This document shows, piece by piece, positions 1-7,060 of a DNA stretch of 33,748 nt. Below the pieces are notes generated by a model. It searched no databases. It saw nothing but the letters and a program-made list of their open reading frames with translations, and was not told the DNA's origin. The stretch is taken from the NCBI GenBank assembly GCA_003696075.1, contig RFHH01000078.1, forward strand, positions 1 to 33,748, given 5' to 3'. Every line of letters begins with the position of its first letter. Position 1 is the stretch's first letter. Source of the stretch: Acidobacteriota bacterium. GTDB lineage: Bacteria > Acidobacteriota > Polarisedimenticolia > J045. Position numbers and translations under genes: made by a program.

Positions 1-1
1 G

Positions 2-472
2 CGGCTGGCTCCCGACCTCGCCGCGACGGCCGCCCGCGGCCTCGGGCCGCGCTCCGACGTTCCCGCCCTGCTCGGCGCTGCGGACGCCCTCGTGCTCACC
101 TCCGACTCGGAGGGTTGCCCGAATGTCGTTCTCGAAGCGCTGGCGGCGGGAACGCCGGTGGTCGCCGCCGACGTGGGGGACATCCGCGACATGGTTGCGC
201 CGGGCGAGACCGGGTTCGTCGTTCCCGCCGGAGATCCGGATCGGTACGTCGAGGCGCTTTGCGAGGTGATCGCGCGGCGGGATTCGTTCGCAGCCCGGGT
301 CGCGGCGCGGCGGCAGGCCCTGGCGGAGCGATGGGGCGTTCCCGCGATGGTGGAAAGGACGATCGCCCTCTGGGCCGAGCTGGCTCGGCCGGGGGCCGCG
401 CCCCCGGCCGAACCCCGGGACGCCGTCACACCGCCTGATCCAACCCCGCTCCGGCCGACGCGGAGCCCGTGA
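2..472 (+). CDS. GT4-family glycosyltransferase, C-terminal part (truncated by window edge)
   Basis: The reading frame is open from the left edge to the TGA at 470-472, so only the last ~156 residues are seen. They carry the donor-binding half of a GT-B fold enzyme: a hydrophobic strand ending in LVLTSDSEG, then the E-x7-E signature (SEGCPNVVLEA), the loop AGTPVVAADVG and GFVVPAGDP, all typical of GT4 retaining glycosyltransferases. The nucleotide-sugar donor is bound here; the acceptor-binding half lies outside the window. It probably belongs to a glycan gene set extending leftwards. The last ~25 residues are Pro-rich and overlap the end of the convergent gene at 426-1331 by 47 bases. Family assignment is firm; donor and acceptor cannot be told. 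Confidence 0.9.
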   Translation, partial: RLAPDLAATAARGLGPRSDVPALLGAADALVLTSDSEGCPNVVLEALAAGTPVVAADVGDIRDMVAPGETGFVVPAGDPDRYVEALCEVIARRDSFAARVAARRQALAERWGVPAMVERTIALWAELARPGAAPPAEPRDAVTPPDPTPLRPTRSP

Positions 473-1331
473 CGCTGACCCGCGCGTAGAAGCCGACCGC
501 CACCTCGAAGGACGCGTAGGCCGGCGGTGCCGGCGGCGAGGGCGCGGGGGTCTCCGCTCGATCCGCGACCGCCGGCTCGAGCAGCGACCGGAGCCGATCC
601 AGGAACCGCCCGAGGAGTTCCCCCAGGCGAGCGGCGAACGGATCCCCGACAGGCGCCGGGGTCTCGGCCGGAACCTCGTCCGGTCCGGACGTCGATGCTG
701 CCGCGGCGAAGGGATCCGGAGCCGCCGGGACGGGTGCGCCGGCGGGCGTCCCGTCCGCGGGCGCGACCGGGAGTGGTTCCGCCGGGGCCGCTTGCAGCGG
801 CGCCGCCTCCGGCTCCGCAGCGGGCGCATCCGCCTCGGGGGCCAGGCGGTCGGCCGCCTCGGCGAGCGCGGCGGAGACCTTCCGGAAGGCGCGGGCCAGC
901 GCCGCCGGGGCCGCGTCGTCCTCGTCGCCGTCGTGCTCGACCTTGCCGCGGAAAGCCGCCTTGACGGCCTTCTCGAGCATCTTCGCCAGCTTCTTGCCGA
1001 CCGACTTGAGCGCCTTCCTCTCCTCCTCGCCCAGCCCGAGCCGGCGGGCCTCCTCGTCGAGTTGGCGGCGCAGGGCCTTGCCCAGCTCCTTCACCGCCTT
1101 CTTGACCGCCTTGAAGCGCAGGTGTCCGGAACCTTCCGCGAACGTCAGGCGGATCCGGATGTCCAGAGCCGTCTCGAGCTCCAGTGAGGGGGCCGCCGGA
1201 GCCGGCGTCGATCCGGGGCTCTCCGGGATCGTCGTGCGGGGCTCGGAGACAGGGCGGCTGGCCGGATCGGCCGCCGGGGCAGGCGCGATCGGGTTCGCCT
1301 GCGGCGTCAGGGCGTCCAGGGACACGTTCAT
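426..1331 (-). CDS. Protein of unknown function, Lys-rich helical core with Ala/Pro-rich linkers
   Basis: I do not recognise this 301-residue protein. The ATG at 1331 is chosen because purine-rich Shine-Dalgarno sequence (GGAGGAG) lies just upstream; the decamer CGGAGGAGAG occurs twice there, 15 bp apart. Residues 1-50 are Pro/Ala-rich. Residues 55-70 look like a beta strand (DIRIRLTFAEG). Residues 70-130 form a highly charged Lys/Arg/Glu amphipathic helix region. Residues ~140-260 are low-complexity Ala/Pro/Glu, and the C-terminus (~275-295, FEVAVGFYARVSV) again looks beta-stranded. There is no signal peptide or membrane segment. The N- and C-terminal strands flanking a helical, disordered middle could belong to one small domain. 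It is transcribed divergently from the methyltransferase gene at 1455. Existence is well supported by codon-position GC bias and start context; function is unknown. Confidence 0.7.
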   Translation of the reverse strand: MNVSLDALTPQANPIAPAPAADPASRPVSEPRTTIPESPGSTPAPAAPSLELETALDIRIRLTFAEGSGHLRFKAVKKAVKELGKALRRQLDEEARRLGLGEEERKALKSVGKKLAKMLEKAVKAAFRGKVEHDGDEDDAAPAALARAFRKVSAALAEAADRLAPEADAPAAEPEAAPLQAAPAEPLPVAPADGTPAGAPVPAAPDPFAAAASTSGPDEVPAETPAPVGDPFAARLGELLGRFLDRLRSLLEPAVADRAETPAPSPPAPPAYASFEVAVGFYARVSVTGSASAGAGLDQAV

Positions 1332-1454
1332 GGGGCTCTCCTCCGCGGAACTCTCCTCCGGGGGCCTCATCGGCCGCGAGGCGCCCGCCTTGACCCCCTT
1401 GGTCCCGGAGGGGGTTATCCTTCGGGCAGGCGGGTGACGGGAAGGAGACCCCCG
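1332..1454. promoter_or_regulatory. Divergent intergenic region between unknown gene and methyltransferase
   Basis: Contains a possible plus-strand -35 (TTGACC, 1390-1395) and TTATCC (1415-1420), but with a 19-base spacer, so it is a weak promoter call. An inverted repeat ACCCCC/GGGGGT (1393-1398 and 1410-1415) overlaps it and could be an operator. The plus-strand ribosome-binding site AAGGAG is at 1442-1447. Confidence 0.3.
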
Positions 1455-2114
1455 GTGAGCACCTACGTGCTGATGCGCCTGTTCGAGGCGTCGCCGAGGC
1501 GGTACGACATCGGCCTCCGGGTCCTGACTCTCGGTCGGATCGACGGCGTGCGCCTGAGGGTCGCCTCTCTCGCCGCAGCGCCGGGCGTCCGGTTGCTCGA
1601 CCTCGGATGCGGCACGGGGGAGCTGAGCCTCGCCTGCGCGGCCCGGGGTGCGGAGGTGATCGCCGTCGATCACGACCCCCTCCTCCTGGCGGTGGCGCGG
1701 AACAAGCTCCAGGACCGAGCGCGGGGCGGGCGCGTCCGGTTCGTCGAGGCCGGCGCCGGGGAGCTGGCGCAGCGGTTCTCCCCCGCGAGCTTCGACGCGG
1801 CCGTTTCCTGCCTTTGCCTGAGCGAGATGGAGCCGCCCGAGCGCGGTTATGTCCTCGGCGTCGTGCACGGCCTGCTCCGCCCGGGAGGCCGCCTGGTGGT
1901 GGCGGACGAGGTGCTTCCCCGTCCCGGGCCGCGACGGGTCCTCTACCGGTTGGCCCGCGCCCCCTTGGCCGCAGCGACGCGCCTGGCCTGCGCCGCGGCG
2001 TCGCGGCCGATCGCCGACCTCGAGGCCGAACTCGGCGCGGCGGGGTTCGCCATCGAGCGGAGAGAGCGGCGCGGAGGGCTGGCGATCCTCGCCGCACGCC
2101 GGGAGGAGCGGTGA
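1455..2114 (+). CDS. Class I SAM-dependent methyltransferase, CpaM-like (corrinoid-protein-associated)
   Basis: A 219-residue methyltransferase. Motif I (LLDLGCGTGELSL, ~47-59), the acidic end of strand 2 (VIAVDHD, ~68-74) and a post-motif strand (FDAAVSCLCLSEM) give a standard SAM-binding Rossmann fold; the later LRPGGRLVVAD motif is typical of the Ubi/menaquinone-type branch. GTG 1455 is preferred over the in-frame GTG 1434 because AAGGAG stands 7 bases before it. Its TGA overlaps the GTG of the HgcAB-like gene (GTGA at 2111-2114), so the two are translationally coupled. A methyltransferase beside an HgcA-like corrinoid protein matches the group called CpaM, so the inferred role is methylating, or being methylated through, that protein or a shared substrate. 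The substrate is unknown. Fold is certain; the CpaM label rests on context. Confidence 0.85.
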   Translation: MSTYVLMRLFEASPRRYDIGLRVLTLGRIDGVRLRVASLAAAPGVRLLDLGCGTGELSLACAARGAEVIAVDHDPLLLAVARNKLQDRARGGRVRFVEAGAGELAQRFSPASFDAAVSCLCLSEMEPPERGYVLGVVHGLLRPGGRLVVADEVLPRPGPRRVLYRLARAPLAAATRLACAAASRPIADLEAELGAAGFAIERRERRGGLAILAARREER

Positions 2115-3232
2115 GCCGACGCGCCCGGCTCCGGGAGCTGGCGGGATCGCTGCGGGACACCGTGCTGCGCATGTTCCCGCACCGCGCGCCGACCGGCCTG
2201 CTCGCGGTGGGCCGGCCCGGGCCCGACTCCCCCGTGCTCCTGACCGGCAACTACACGCTCACCGTCCGCCGCGTGCTGCGCGCCCTTCGCGGCGTCGACG
2301 CCTGGCTGCTCGTCGCCGACAGCCGGGGCATCAACGTGTGGTGCGCCGCCGGCGGAGGCCACCTCACCCACCACGACGTCATTACCGCGATCCGGGCGGC
2401 CCGCCTCGACGAGAAGGTCCGCCACCGCCGGATCGTCCTCCCGCAACTGGCGGCCCCCGGGGTGGAGCGCCGGAAGGTGGCCGAGGCGACCGGCTGGAAG
2501 GTCGTCTGGGGGCCGGTCCGGGCCGAGGATCTCCCGGCGTTCCTCGGACGGGGGCTGCGGGCGACTCGCGAGGAGCGGGAGGTGCGCTTTTCCCCCGCCG
2601 ATCGCCTCGAGATGGCGGCCGTGTGGGCGGGTCCGATGACGGCGATCGCGGGGCCGGTCGCCGGCCTGGCAGGGGGCTGGCCGGTCGGGCTGGCGGCGGC
2701 GCTGCTGGTTCCGGTCCTGGTGGGAGCGCTGTTCCTCGCGGCGGGACGCCTGCCGGTGCAAGGGGCGTCCGGCGCGGTGGTGTACGCCGGTGCCGCGCTG
2801 GCCGGAACCGTCGCGGGGGAAGGGATGCTCGCGCTGGCGGGCGCGGCATCGCCCGGCGGAGCCGTCGTGCTGCTGCTCGTCCTCGGGGCCGCCATGGCCG
2901 TGTTGTCGATCGACCTGGCCGGGACGACCCCCCTCATGCCGAGTACCGTCAACCGGTTCCGGAAGGGCCTCGACGTCGAGCTCCTCCCGGACCGCTGCAC
3001 CGGAGGAGGCGAGTGCCTGCTCGTGTGCCCGCGGGGCGTCCTCCGGATGGATGGGCGCCGCCGGAAGGCCGTGCGGGAGCGCCCGGAACGGTGCCTTTGG
3101 TGCGGCGCGTGCATCGTGCAGTGCCCGGCGGACGCGGTGCGCTTCCGCACCCGGGACGGGCGGGTCCTCCCGCCGGACGAGGTGCGCGGCACCCGGCTCG
3201 ATCTTCTCGGCCGGCGCTCCATCCGGATCTGA
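2111..3232 (+). CDS. HgcA-like corrinoid protein fused to HgcB-like ferredoxin (HgcAB-like fusion)
   Basis: A 373-residue membrane protein starting at a GTG that overlaps the upstream stop, with GGAGG just before it. Residues ~35-150 are a CdhD/HgcA-type corrinoid domain with the cap-helix motif INVWCAAGG (Cys78), close to HgcA's N(V/I)WCA(A/G)GK but with Gly at the usual Lys position. Residues ~165-272 hold four to five hydrophobic helices like HgcA's membrane part. Residues ~290-345 are a ferredoxin domain. Its second cluster motif is canonical (CLWCGACIVQCP, Cys328/331/334/338); the first reads CTGGGECLLVCP, with Gly where the second Cys should be (Cys296/302/306 remain). HgcB's C-terminal Cys pair is absent. 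In HgcAB, reduced ferredoxin activates the corrinoid for methyl transfer to Hg(II). This fusion looks like the non-mercury relative. The substrate is unknown. Confidence 0.88.
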   Translation: MSRRARLRELAGSLRDTVLRMFPHRAPTGLLAVGRPGPDSPVLLTGNYTLTVRRVLRALRGVDAWLLVADSRGINVWCAAGGGHLTHHDVITAIRAARLDEKVRHRRIVLPQLAAPGVERRKVAEATGWKVVWGPVRAEDLPAFLGRGLRATREEREVRFSPADRLEMAAVWAGPMTAIAGPVAGLAGGWPVGLAAALLVPVLVGALFLAAGRLPVQGASGAVVYAGAALAGTVAGEGMLALAGAASPGGAVVLLLVLGAAMAVLSIDLAGTTPLMPSTVNRFRKGLDVELLPDRCTGGGECLLVCPRGVLRMDGRRRKAVRERPERCLWCGACIVQCPADAVRFRTRDGRVLPPDEVRGTRLDLLGRRSIRI

Positions 3233-3254
3233 GCGCGTCGCGGGGCGCGGAGCG

Positions 3255-5243
3255 TCACCAGATGTAGTCGCGGGCGATCCGCCTCTTGTCCCGTCCCGCG
3301 AGCAGATGGACCACGCGGATCTTCCTCAGGGTGACCGGAGAGAGCGAGGCCAGTGGAATGTGCACGATGCGCTTGCCCTGGGAGGCCGCGTAGGCACGGA
3401 GGCGTTCCGCGGGCGGCCTTTCGGCGACGTGGACGACGAGCTTCTCCCGGCTGTAGTCGACGGCGGCCATGATCAGGACCTCCGCCTTCTCCCGCGCCGC
3501 CGCGTAATCGGGATCGATCCAAACGTCGAACAGCCGGCCCGGGGGCATGGTCATCAGGAACCCGCCGTAGGTCGCGCGCATGATCCCCGGCCCCACCACG
3601 TGCTGCGTCGGGTCCGTGGCGTAGAAGGCCATGTCGGACTCCTGTTCGCTCTCTCCGAGCCAGGTCATGCGCAAGGGGAAGCGGGTGTCGTCGCGGTCGC
3701 GATCGAAGATCACGACCACGGAGCCCGCGCCGCCCGGCACGCGCAGCAGCTCGCGCACCCAGACCTTCCCCTCGTGGAACCTCCGCATCGTCTCCCGGAT
3801 ATCGATGCCGTCGAGCAGGCTGGTCGAGAACGGTTCCACCCGGGCGCGCTCGGCCGACAGGATCGCGACCGCCTTCCGCCGGAGAAAGCGGCCGTAGTCC
3901 TCGATGACGAGATCCTCCGGCGGGAAGGAGCAGATGTCGGCGTCGTCGAAGGCTTCGAGCCACCGCGCGGGGTTGTCGGCTTCCGGGCGCCGTCGAACCG
4001 GAAGCCTCACCGGCCGGTCCTTGACCCGGAAGAACCGCCTGCGGAACCGCACCTTCCGCGTTCCCAGGTCGAGAAGGCCGCCTTCGACCCGGGCCGTCGG
4101 CAGTTCGGCCTCGCTGTCCTGCCACGGATACGTGCGGGCCGCGTCGTAGAGCTCCCAAGCCAGATTGTCGTCGGCCACACCGCGAGCGGCGACCGTCCAT
4201 TCGTACAGGCCGGGGACCAACAGGCCCTCCACCCGCGCGTACCGGCGCGCGAAGTCGAAGAAGAGGCGCCGCTGCCACGTCCGGACCGTCTCGCCGGCGC
4301 GGCGCTCGTAGGACCGCGCGGCGACCTTCCACAGGAACGCTCCCAGGAGCATCCGGTCGAGCGCGAAGCCGCGCCCCAGGGGGCGGGCGGCGGCCGCCGC
4401 CGCGGCGTCGACGAGGAGGCGCCGGCGGGAGTCCTCGGCGCCGGGCGTCCGGCCCCCCGCCAGGACCCGGAAGCCGCCCCGGACCAGCGTGAGCGGCCGG
4501 GCCGCGACCCGGTCGACCGGAGGAGCCGCCGGGACGGTGCCGCCGCGCAACCGTTCCCAGACCGCGTGGGCGAGGGGGGCTTCCCGCAGCACGCCGGGGA
4601 GCGAGTCGGGATGGACGTGCAGGCAATGGACCTCTCGGCGGGCGGTCCTGGCCAGCGGGCGCGCGAGGGGGCCCTTCAGGTCCGACGCGATCCGCTCGGC
4701 GTGCGCGGCCCCCACGAGCGCCAGCACGAGGCCCTTGGCGGACGCGGCGATGCGGAGAAGCCGCCAGGCCATGCCCCGCTCGCGGGCCCGGTCTTCCGGG
4801 GCGGCGGGACGCCGGGCCAGCGCCCGGGCGACCAGCGCGAGGAAGCGTTCGGGACCGAGAACGAAGGCCGCGTGCGCGTCCGGCAGCGGGTCGGCGTGGC
4901 TCGTCCGGTAAGGGATGTCCGGATCGATGAAGGCGGCCGCCGCGCCCCGCTCCTCCGCCCAGCGCAGGGCCTCCGCCAAGGGGTCTCCGGGTGCGCAGAA
5001 CCAGACGAGAGGCTCCTCCGCTCCCTCCTGCGACACCACCGCCGACACGCGCGGCAGTCGCCGGACGGCGCGGCGCACCGCCCCGGAGATCGTGTCCGGC
5101 AGCTCGACGGCCACCACCGCCGGCTCGAGCGTGTCGAGCACCGCGCGAACCACGGCGGCGAGATCGACGCTCTCGTGGAGCACCGGCAACAGCCGGATCC
5201 CCGGCCCCACCTCGGGTGCGAGCAGGCCGGGATCGAGTCTCAT
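3255..5243 (-). CDS. Large protein of unknown function with degenerate TraB/Tiki-like N-terminal domain, partner of MoxR ATPase
   Basis: A 662-residue soluble protein that I do not recognise as a named family. The first ~190 residues carry spaced motifs reminiscent of TraB/Tiki/ChaN-type domains: LPVLHES (His23), VAVELPD (Glu47), ERGMAW (~155-160) and LVGAAHAERI (~177-186). Those families are metal-dependent hydrolase-like folds; the match is by eye and tentative. Residues ~200-660 are Arg-rich with no motif I know, including FDRDRDDTRFPLRMTW and the C-terminal VHLLAGRDKRRIARDYIW. There is no signal peptide or membrane helix and no clear vWA metal site (DxSxS). It sits 57 bases downstream of the MoxR-type ATPase, same strand. 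MoxR ATPases usually remodel or load metal into a neighbour-encoded protein, so this is the likely client. Confidence 0.75.
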   Translation of the reverse strand: MRLDPGLLAPEVGPGIRLLPVLHESVDLAAVVRAVLDTLEPAVVAVELPDTISGAVRRAVRRLPRVSAVVSQEGAEEPLVWFCAPGDPLAEALRWAEERGAAAAFIDPDIPYRTSHADPLPDAHAAFVLGPERFLALVARALARRPAAPEDRARERGMAWRLLRIAASAKGLVLALVGAAHAERIASDLKGPLARPLARTARREVHCLHVHPDSLPGVLREAPLAHAVWERLRGGTVPAAPPVDRVAARPLTLVRGGFRVLAGGRTPGAEDSRRRLLVDAAAAAAARPLGRGFALDRMLLGAFLWKVAARSYERRAGETVRTWQRRLFFDFARRYARVEGLLVPGLYEWTVAARGVADDNLAWELYDAARTYPWQDSEAELPTARVEGGLLDLGTRKVRFRRRFFRVKDRPVRLPVRRRPEADNPARWLEAFDDADICSFPPEDLVIEDYGRFLRRKAVAILSAERARVEPFSTSLLDGIDIRETMRRFHEGKVWVRELLRVPGGAGSVVVIFDRDRDDTRFPLRMTWLGESEQESDMAFYATDPTQHVVGPGIMRATYGGFLMTMPPGRLFDVWIDPDYAAAREKAEVLIMAAVDYSREKLVVHVAERPPAERLRAYAASQGKRIVHIPLASLSPVTLRKIRVVHLLAGRDKRRIARDYIW

Positions 5244-5255
5244 GTCCTCACGTTC

Positions 5256-5277
5256 CCCGCCGAACGGGAGCGGCGGG
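5256..5277 (-). promoter_or_regulatory. GC hairpin upstream of the TraB-like gene start
   Basis: Inverted repeat CCCGCCG / CGGCGGG (5256-5262 and 5271-5277) with an 8-base loop, ending 13 bases before the ATG at 5243. A second small hairpin (GGCGG/CCGCC, 5276-5289) abuts it. No T-tract follows, so it does not look like a classical terminator. Confidence 0.35.
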
Positions 5278-5300
5278 CGGTGCGCCGCCGCGTCCTCGCT

Positions 5301-6131
5301 TCAGAATTCGAGCTCCTCCGCATCCTCACCGAGCGCCGCCCGCAGCGCGAACTCGACCGCCTCCTCCGGCGAAGAGCGGTCGCCCCGCCGCAGGACCTTC
5401 ATCGCGTATCGGGCGATGTTGATTCCGTCCCGGACCGTGTAGCGCAGGTCCCTTCCGTGCGCGGCCCTGAGGAACGCCAGAACGTGCGCGAGAACCGCCT
5501 CGTCGGCGAAGGGCACATGTTCGGCCAGGATCGCCCTCTCTTCGTCCTCCTCGGGAAAATCGACGACGATCTGCGGCATCAGCCTGGAGTGGATGTACTC
5601 GGGGATCTCGTAGGTCGAGGCGTCCTCGTTCATCGTGGTGACGAAGCGGAACTGCTCGTTGGCATCGATTCGGATCCCCGCGACCAGGCTCTCCACGTAA
5701 CGCCGGTGGTCCAACAGCGGCGCGAGAGAGGCCCACGACTTCTCGCTCATCCGGTTTCCCTCGTCCAGGACGAGGGCCCCGCCACGCACCATGGCGGTGA
5801 CCAGGGGGGAGGCCATGTAGCGGATCCCCCCACCGGGTGCCAGCACCGGGGACACGATGAGGTCCTCGGGCCGCGTATCCATCGTCGCCTGCATCACGTA
5901 GACTTCGAGGCCGAGCTCGCGGGCCGCGGCGCAGGCAAGGGTCGTCTTGCCCACGCCGGGCTTGCCGAGCAGACGGGGGTTCAAGGGCAGGTCCTCGGGG
6001 CCGACCTTCGTCCACGCCGCGAGAAGCTGGAGCAGGACGTCGCGCTGACCGATCCACCGGGGTATGCGGGCGACGGGCTGGGCAAGGTGGAGGGTCACGC
6101 CGTCGATCTCGACCGTCCGTTCCAGGGCCAT
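5301..6131 (-). CDS. MoxR-type AAA+ ATPase
   Basis: A 276-residue AAA+ ATPase. Walker A is GKPGVGKTT (~56-64), Walker B is ALVLDE (~119-124, followed by GNRM), sensor 1 lies in TTMNED (~165-170), and IHSRL (~180-184) supplies an arginine-finger candidate. The helix-2 insert region (TRPEDLIVSPVLAPGGG) is typical of MoxR/CbbQ/NorQ ATPases, which act as chaperones that assemble or activate a partner, often a metalloenzyme. The ATG at 6131 is preferred to a GTG at 6155 because GGGGGAAG lies just upstream and the protein then begins like its family. It is followed 57 bases later by the TraB-like gene. No vWA protein is nearby, which is unusual for MoxR pairs. Confidence 0.9.
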   Translation of the reverse strand: MALERTVEIDGVTLHLAQPVARIPRWIGQRDVLLQLLAAWTKVGPEDLPLNPRLLGKPGVGKTTLACAAARELGLEVYVMQATMDTRPEDLIVSPVLAPGGGIRYMASPLVTAMVRGGALVLDEGNRMSEKSWASLAPLLDHRRYVESLVAGIRIDANEQFRFVTTMNEDASTYEIPEYIHSRLMPQIVVDFPEEDEERAILAEHVPFADEAVLAHVLAFLRAAHGRDLRYTVRDGINIARYAMKVLRRGDRSSPEEAVEFALRAALGEDAEELEF

Positions 6132-6190
6132 TCGTCTTCCCCCGATCCGCGGCACCGGCGCGACCTATCCTGCCGCACTCGGCTCATCCG

Positions 6191-7060
6191 TCAAACCAGT
6201 CCCTCGAGCCGCCGGCGAAGGCCGGCCACCAGCGATTCGAGAGCCGCCGGCCCCTGCCGGAAGAAGAGCGACGGCTCGATCAGCTCCAGCTCCATCACCA
6301 GCGGCTCGCCGTCCGGACCGGGAGCGAGATCGGCGCGCGCGTAGAGGAACGGCCCTCCCGCGGCTCTCGACGCGCGCAAGGCGACCTCCTCCTCGGCCGG
6401 CGCGATCGGCACCGCTTCGTCCGACACACGCTCGTCCTGGCCGGAGAAACGGGGATTCTTGCGCACCGCGTGGGTGACCTTCCCCTCGATCATCACGACC
6501 GCCCGTTCCCCGTAGCCCTCGACCGACTCGAGGTACGGTTGGACCAGGACATCGCCGCGCTGGGTCAGCCTCTCCAGGTGGCGTTGCCCTTCCTCGACGA
6601 CATCGGGGGTCACCAGGATCGTTTCGAGAGAGGCCGCGGAGATCGCGGGCTTCACCACCGCGCGCTCCCAGCCGTGCCGCCGGAGGATCTCCACCAGCGA
6701 GGCCCGCGTCCCCCGTTCGACGAGCTGCGTCGGGACCGTGGGAACGCCCCGGCGCCGCAGCTCCAACAGATAGCCTTTGTGGAGGTTCCAGCGCACGGTC
6801 CGGAACGGGTTGAGCAGGCGCGAAACCCGGGCCACCGAGCCGGCCCACGCGAGGAACCGGCTCGCGTGCCGCGGGTAGTTCCAGCAGGATCGCAAGAGGG
6901 TCAGGCGCGCGCGGCTCCAGTCGACCGTCTCGTCGTCCCAGGCTCGAACGGCGTGGCGGATGCCCGCCGCGGCGAGAGCCTCCGAGAGCGGCCGCGCATC
7001 GGGATCCGGCTCCGGAAGCCTGCGGCAGGTCACCAGCGCCACGTCCAGCCGGGAGTTCAT
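6191..7060 (-). CDS. ATP-grasp domain ligase
   Basis: A 289-residue soluble protein of the ATP-grasp superfamily (RimK/glutathione-synthetase-like branch). The N-terminal third is a pre-ATP-grasp domain with the conserved-looking stretch LLRSCWNYPRH; the middle holds the ATP-binding lysines (RAVVKPAIS, ~133-141) and the adenine-loop strand VLVQPYLESVEGYGER; the C-terminal metal site is in PLVMELELIEPSLFF (~250-264), where the E-x-E-x-x-E/N pattern coordinates Mg-ATP. Such enzymes join a carboxylate to an amine or similar nucleophile through an acyl-phosphate. Its ATG overlaps the stop of the GT4 gene upstream (4 bases), so an amidation or ligation linked to the glycan pathway is a reasonable inference. 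Substrates cannot be read from the sequence. Confidence 0.85.
   Translation of the reverse strand: MNSRLDVALVTCRRLPEPDPDARPLSEALAAAGIRHAVRAWDDETVDWSRARLTLLRSCWNYPRHASRFLAWAGSVARVSRLLNPFRTVRWNLHKGYLLELRRRGVPTVPTQLVERGTRASLVEILRRHGWERAVVKPAISAASLETILVTPDVVEEGQRHLERLTQRGDVLVQPYLESVEGYGERAVVMIEGKVTHAVRKNPRFSGQDERVSDEAVPIAPAEEEVALRASRAAGGPFLYARADLAPGPDGEPLVMELELIEPSLFFRQGPAALESLVAGLRRRLEGLV

Noticed and set aside
2111-3232. Calling the fusion a genuine mercury-methylation gene pair (hgcA/hgcB)
   Set aside because: Fused arrangement, altered cap motif, missing cluster cysteine and absent HgcB tail cysteines argue for the related non-mercury branch.
2790-6344. A very long open frame on the plus strand across the MoxR and TraB-like genes
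   Set aside because: It is antisense to well-supported genes, is repetitive in Arg/Pro/Gly/Ala and shows no domain; such frames are common in very GC-rich DNA.
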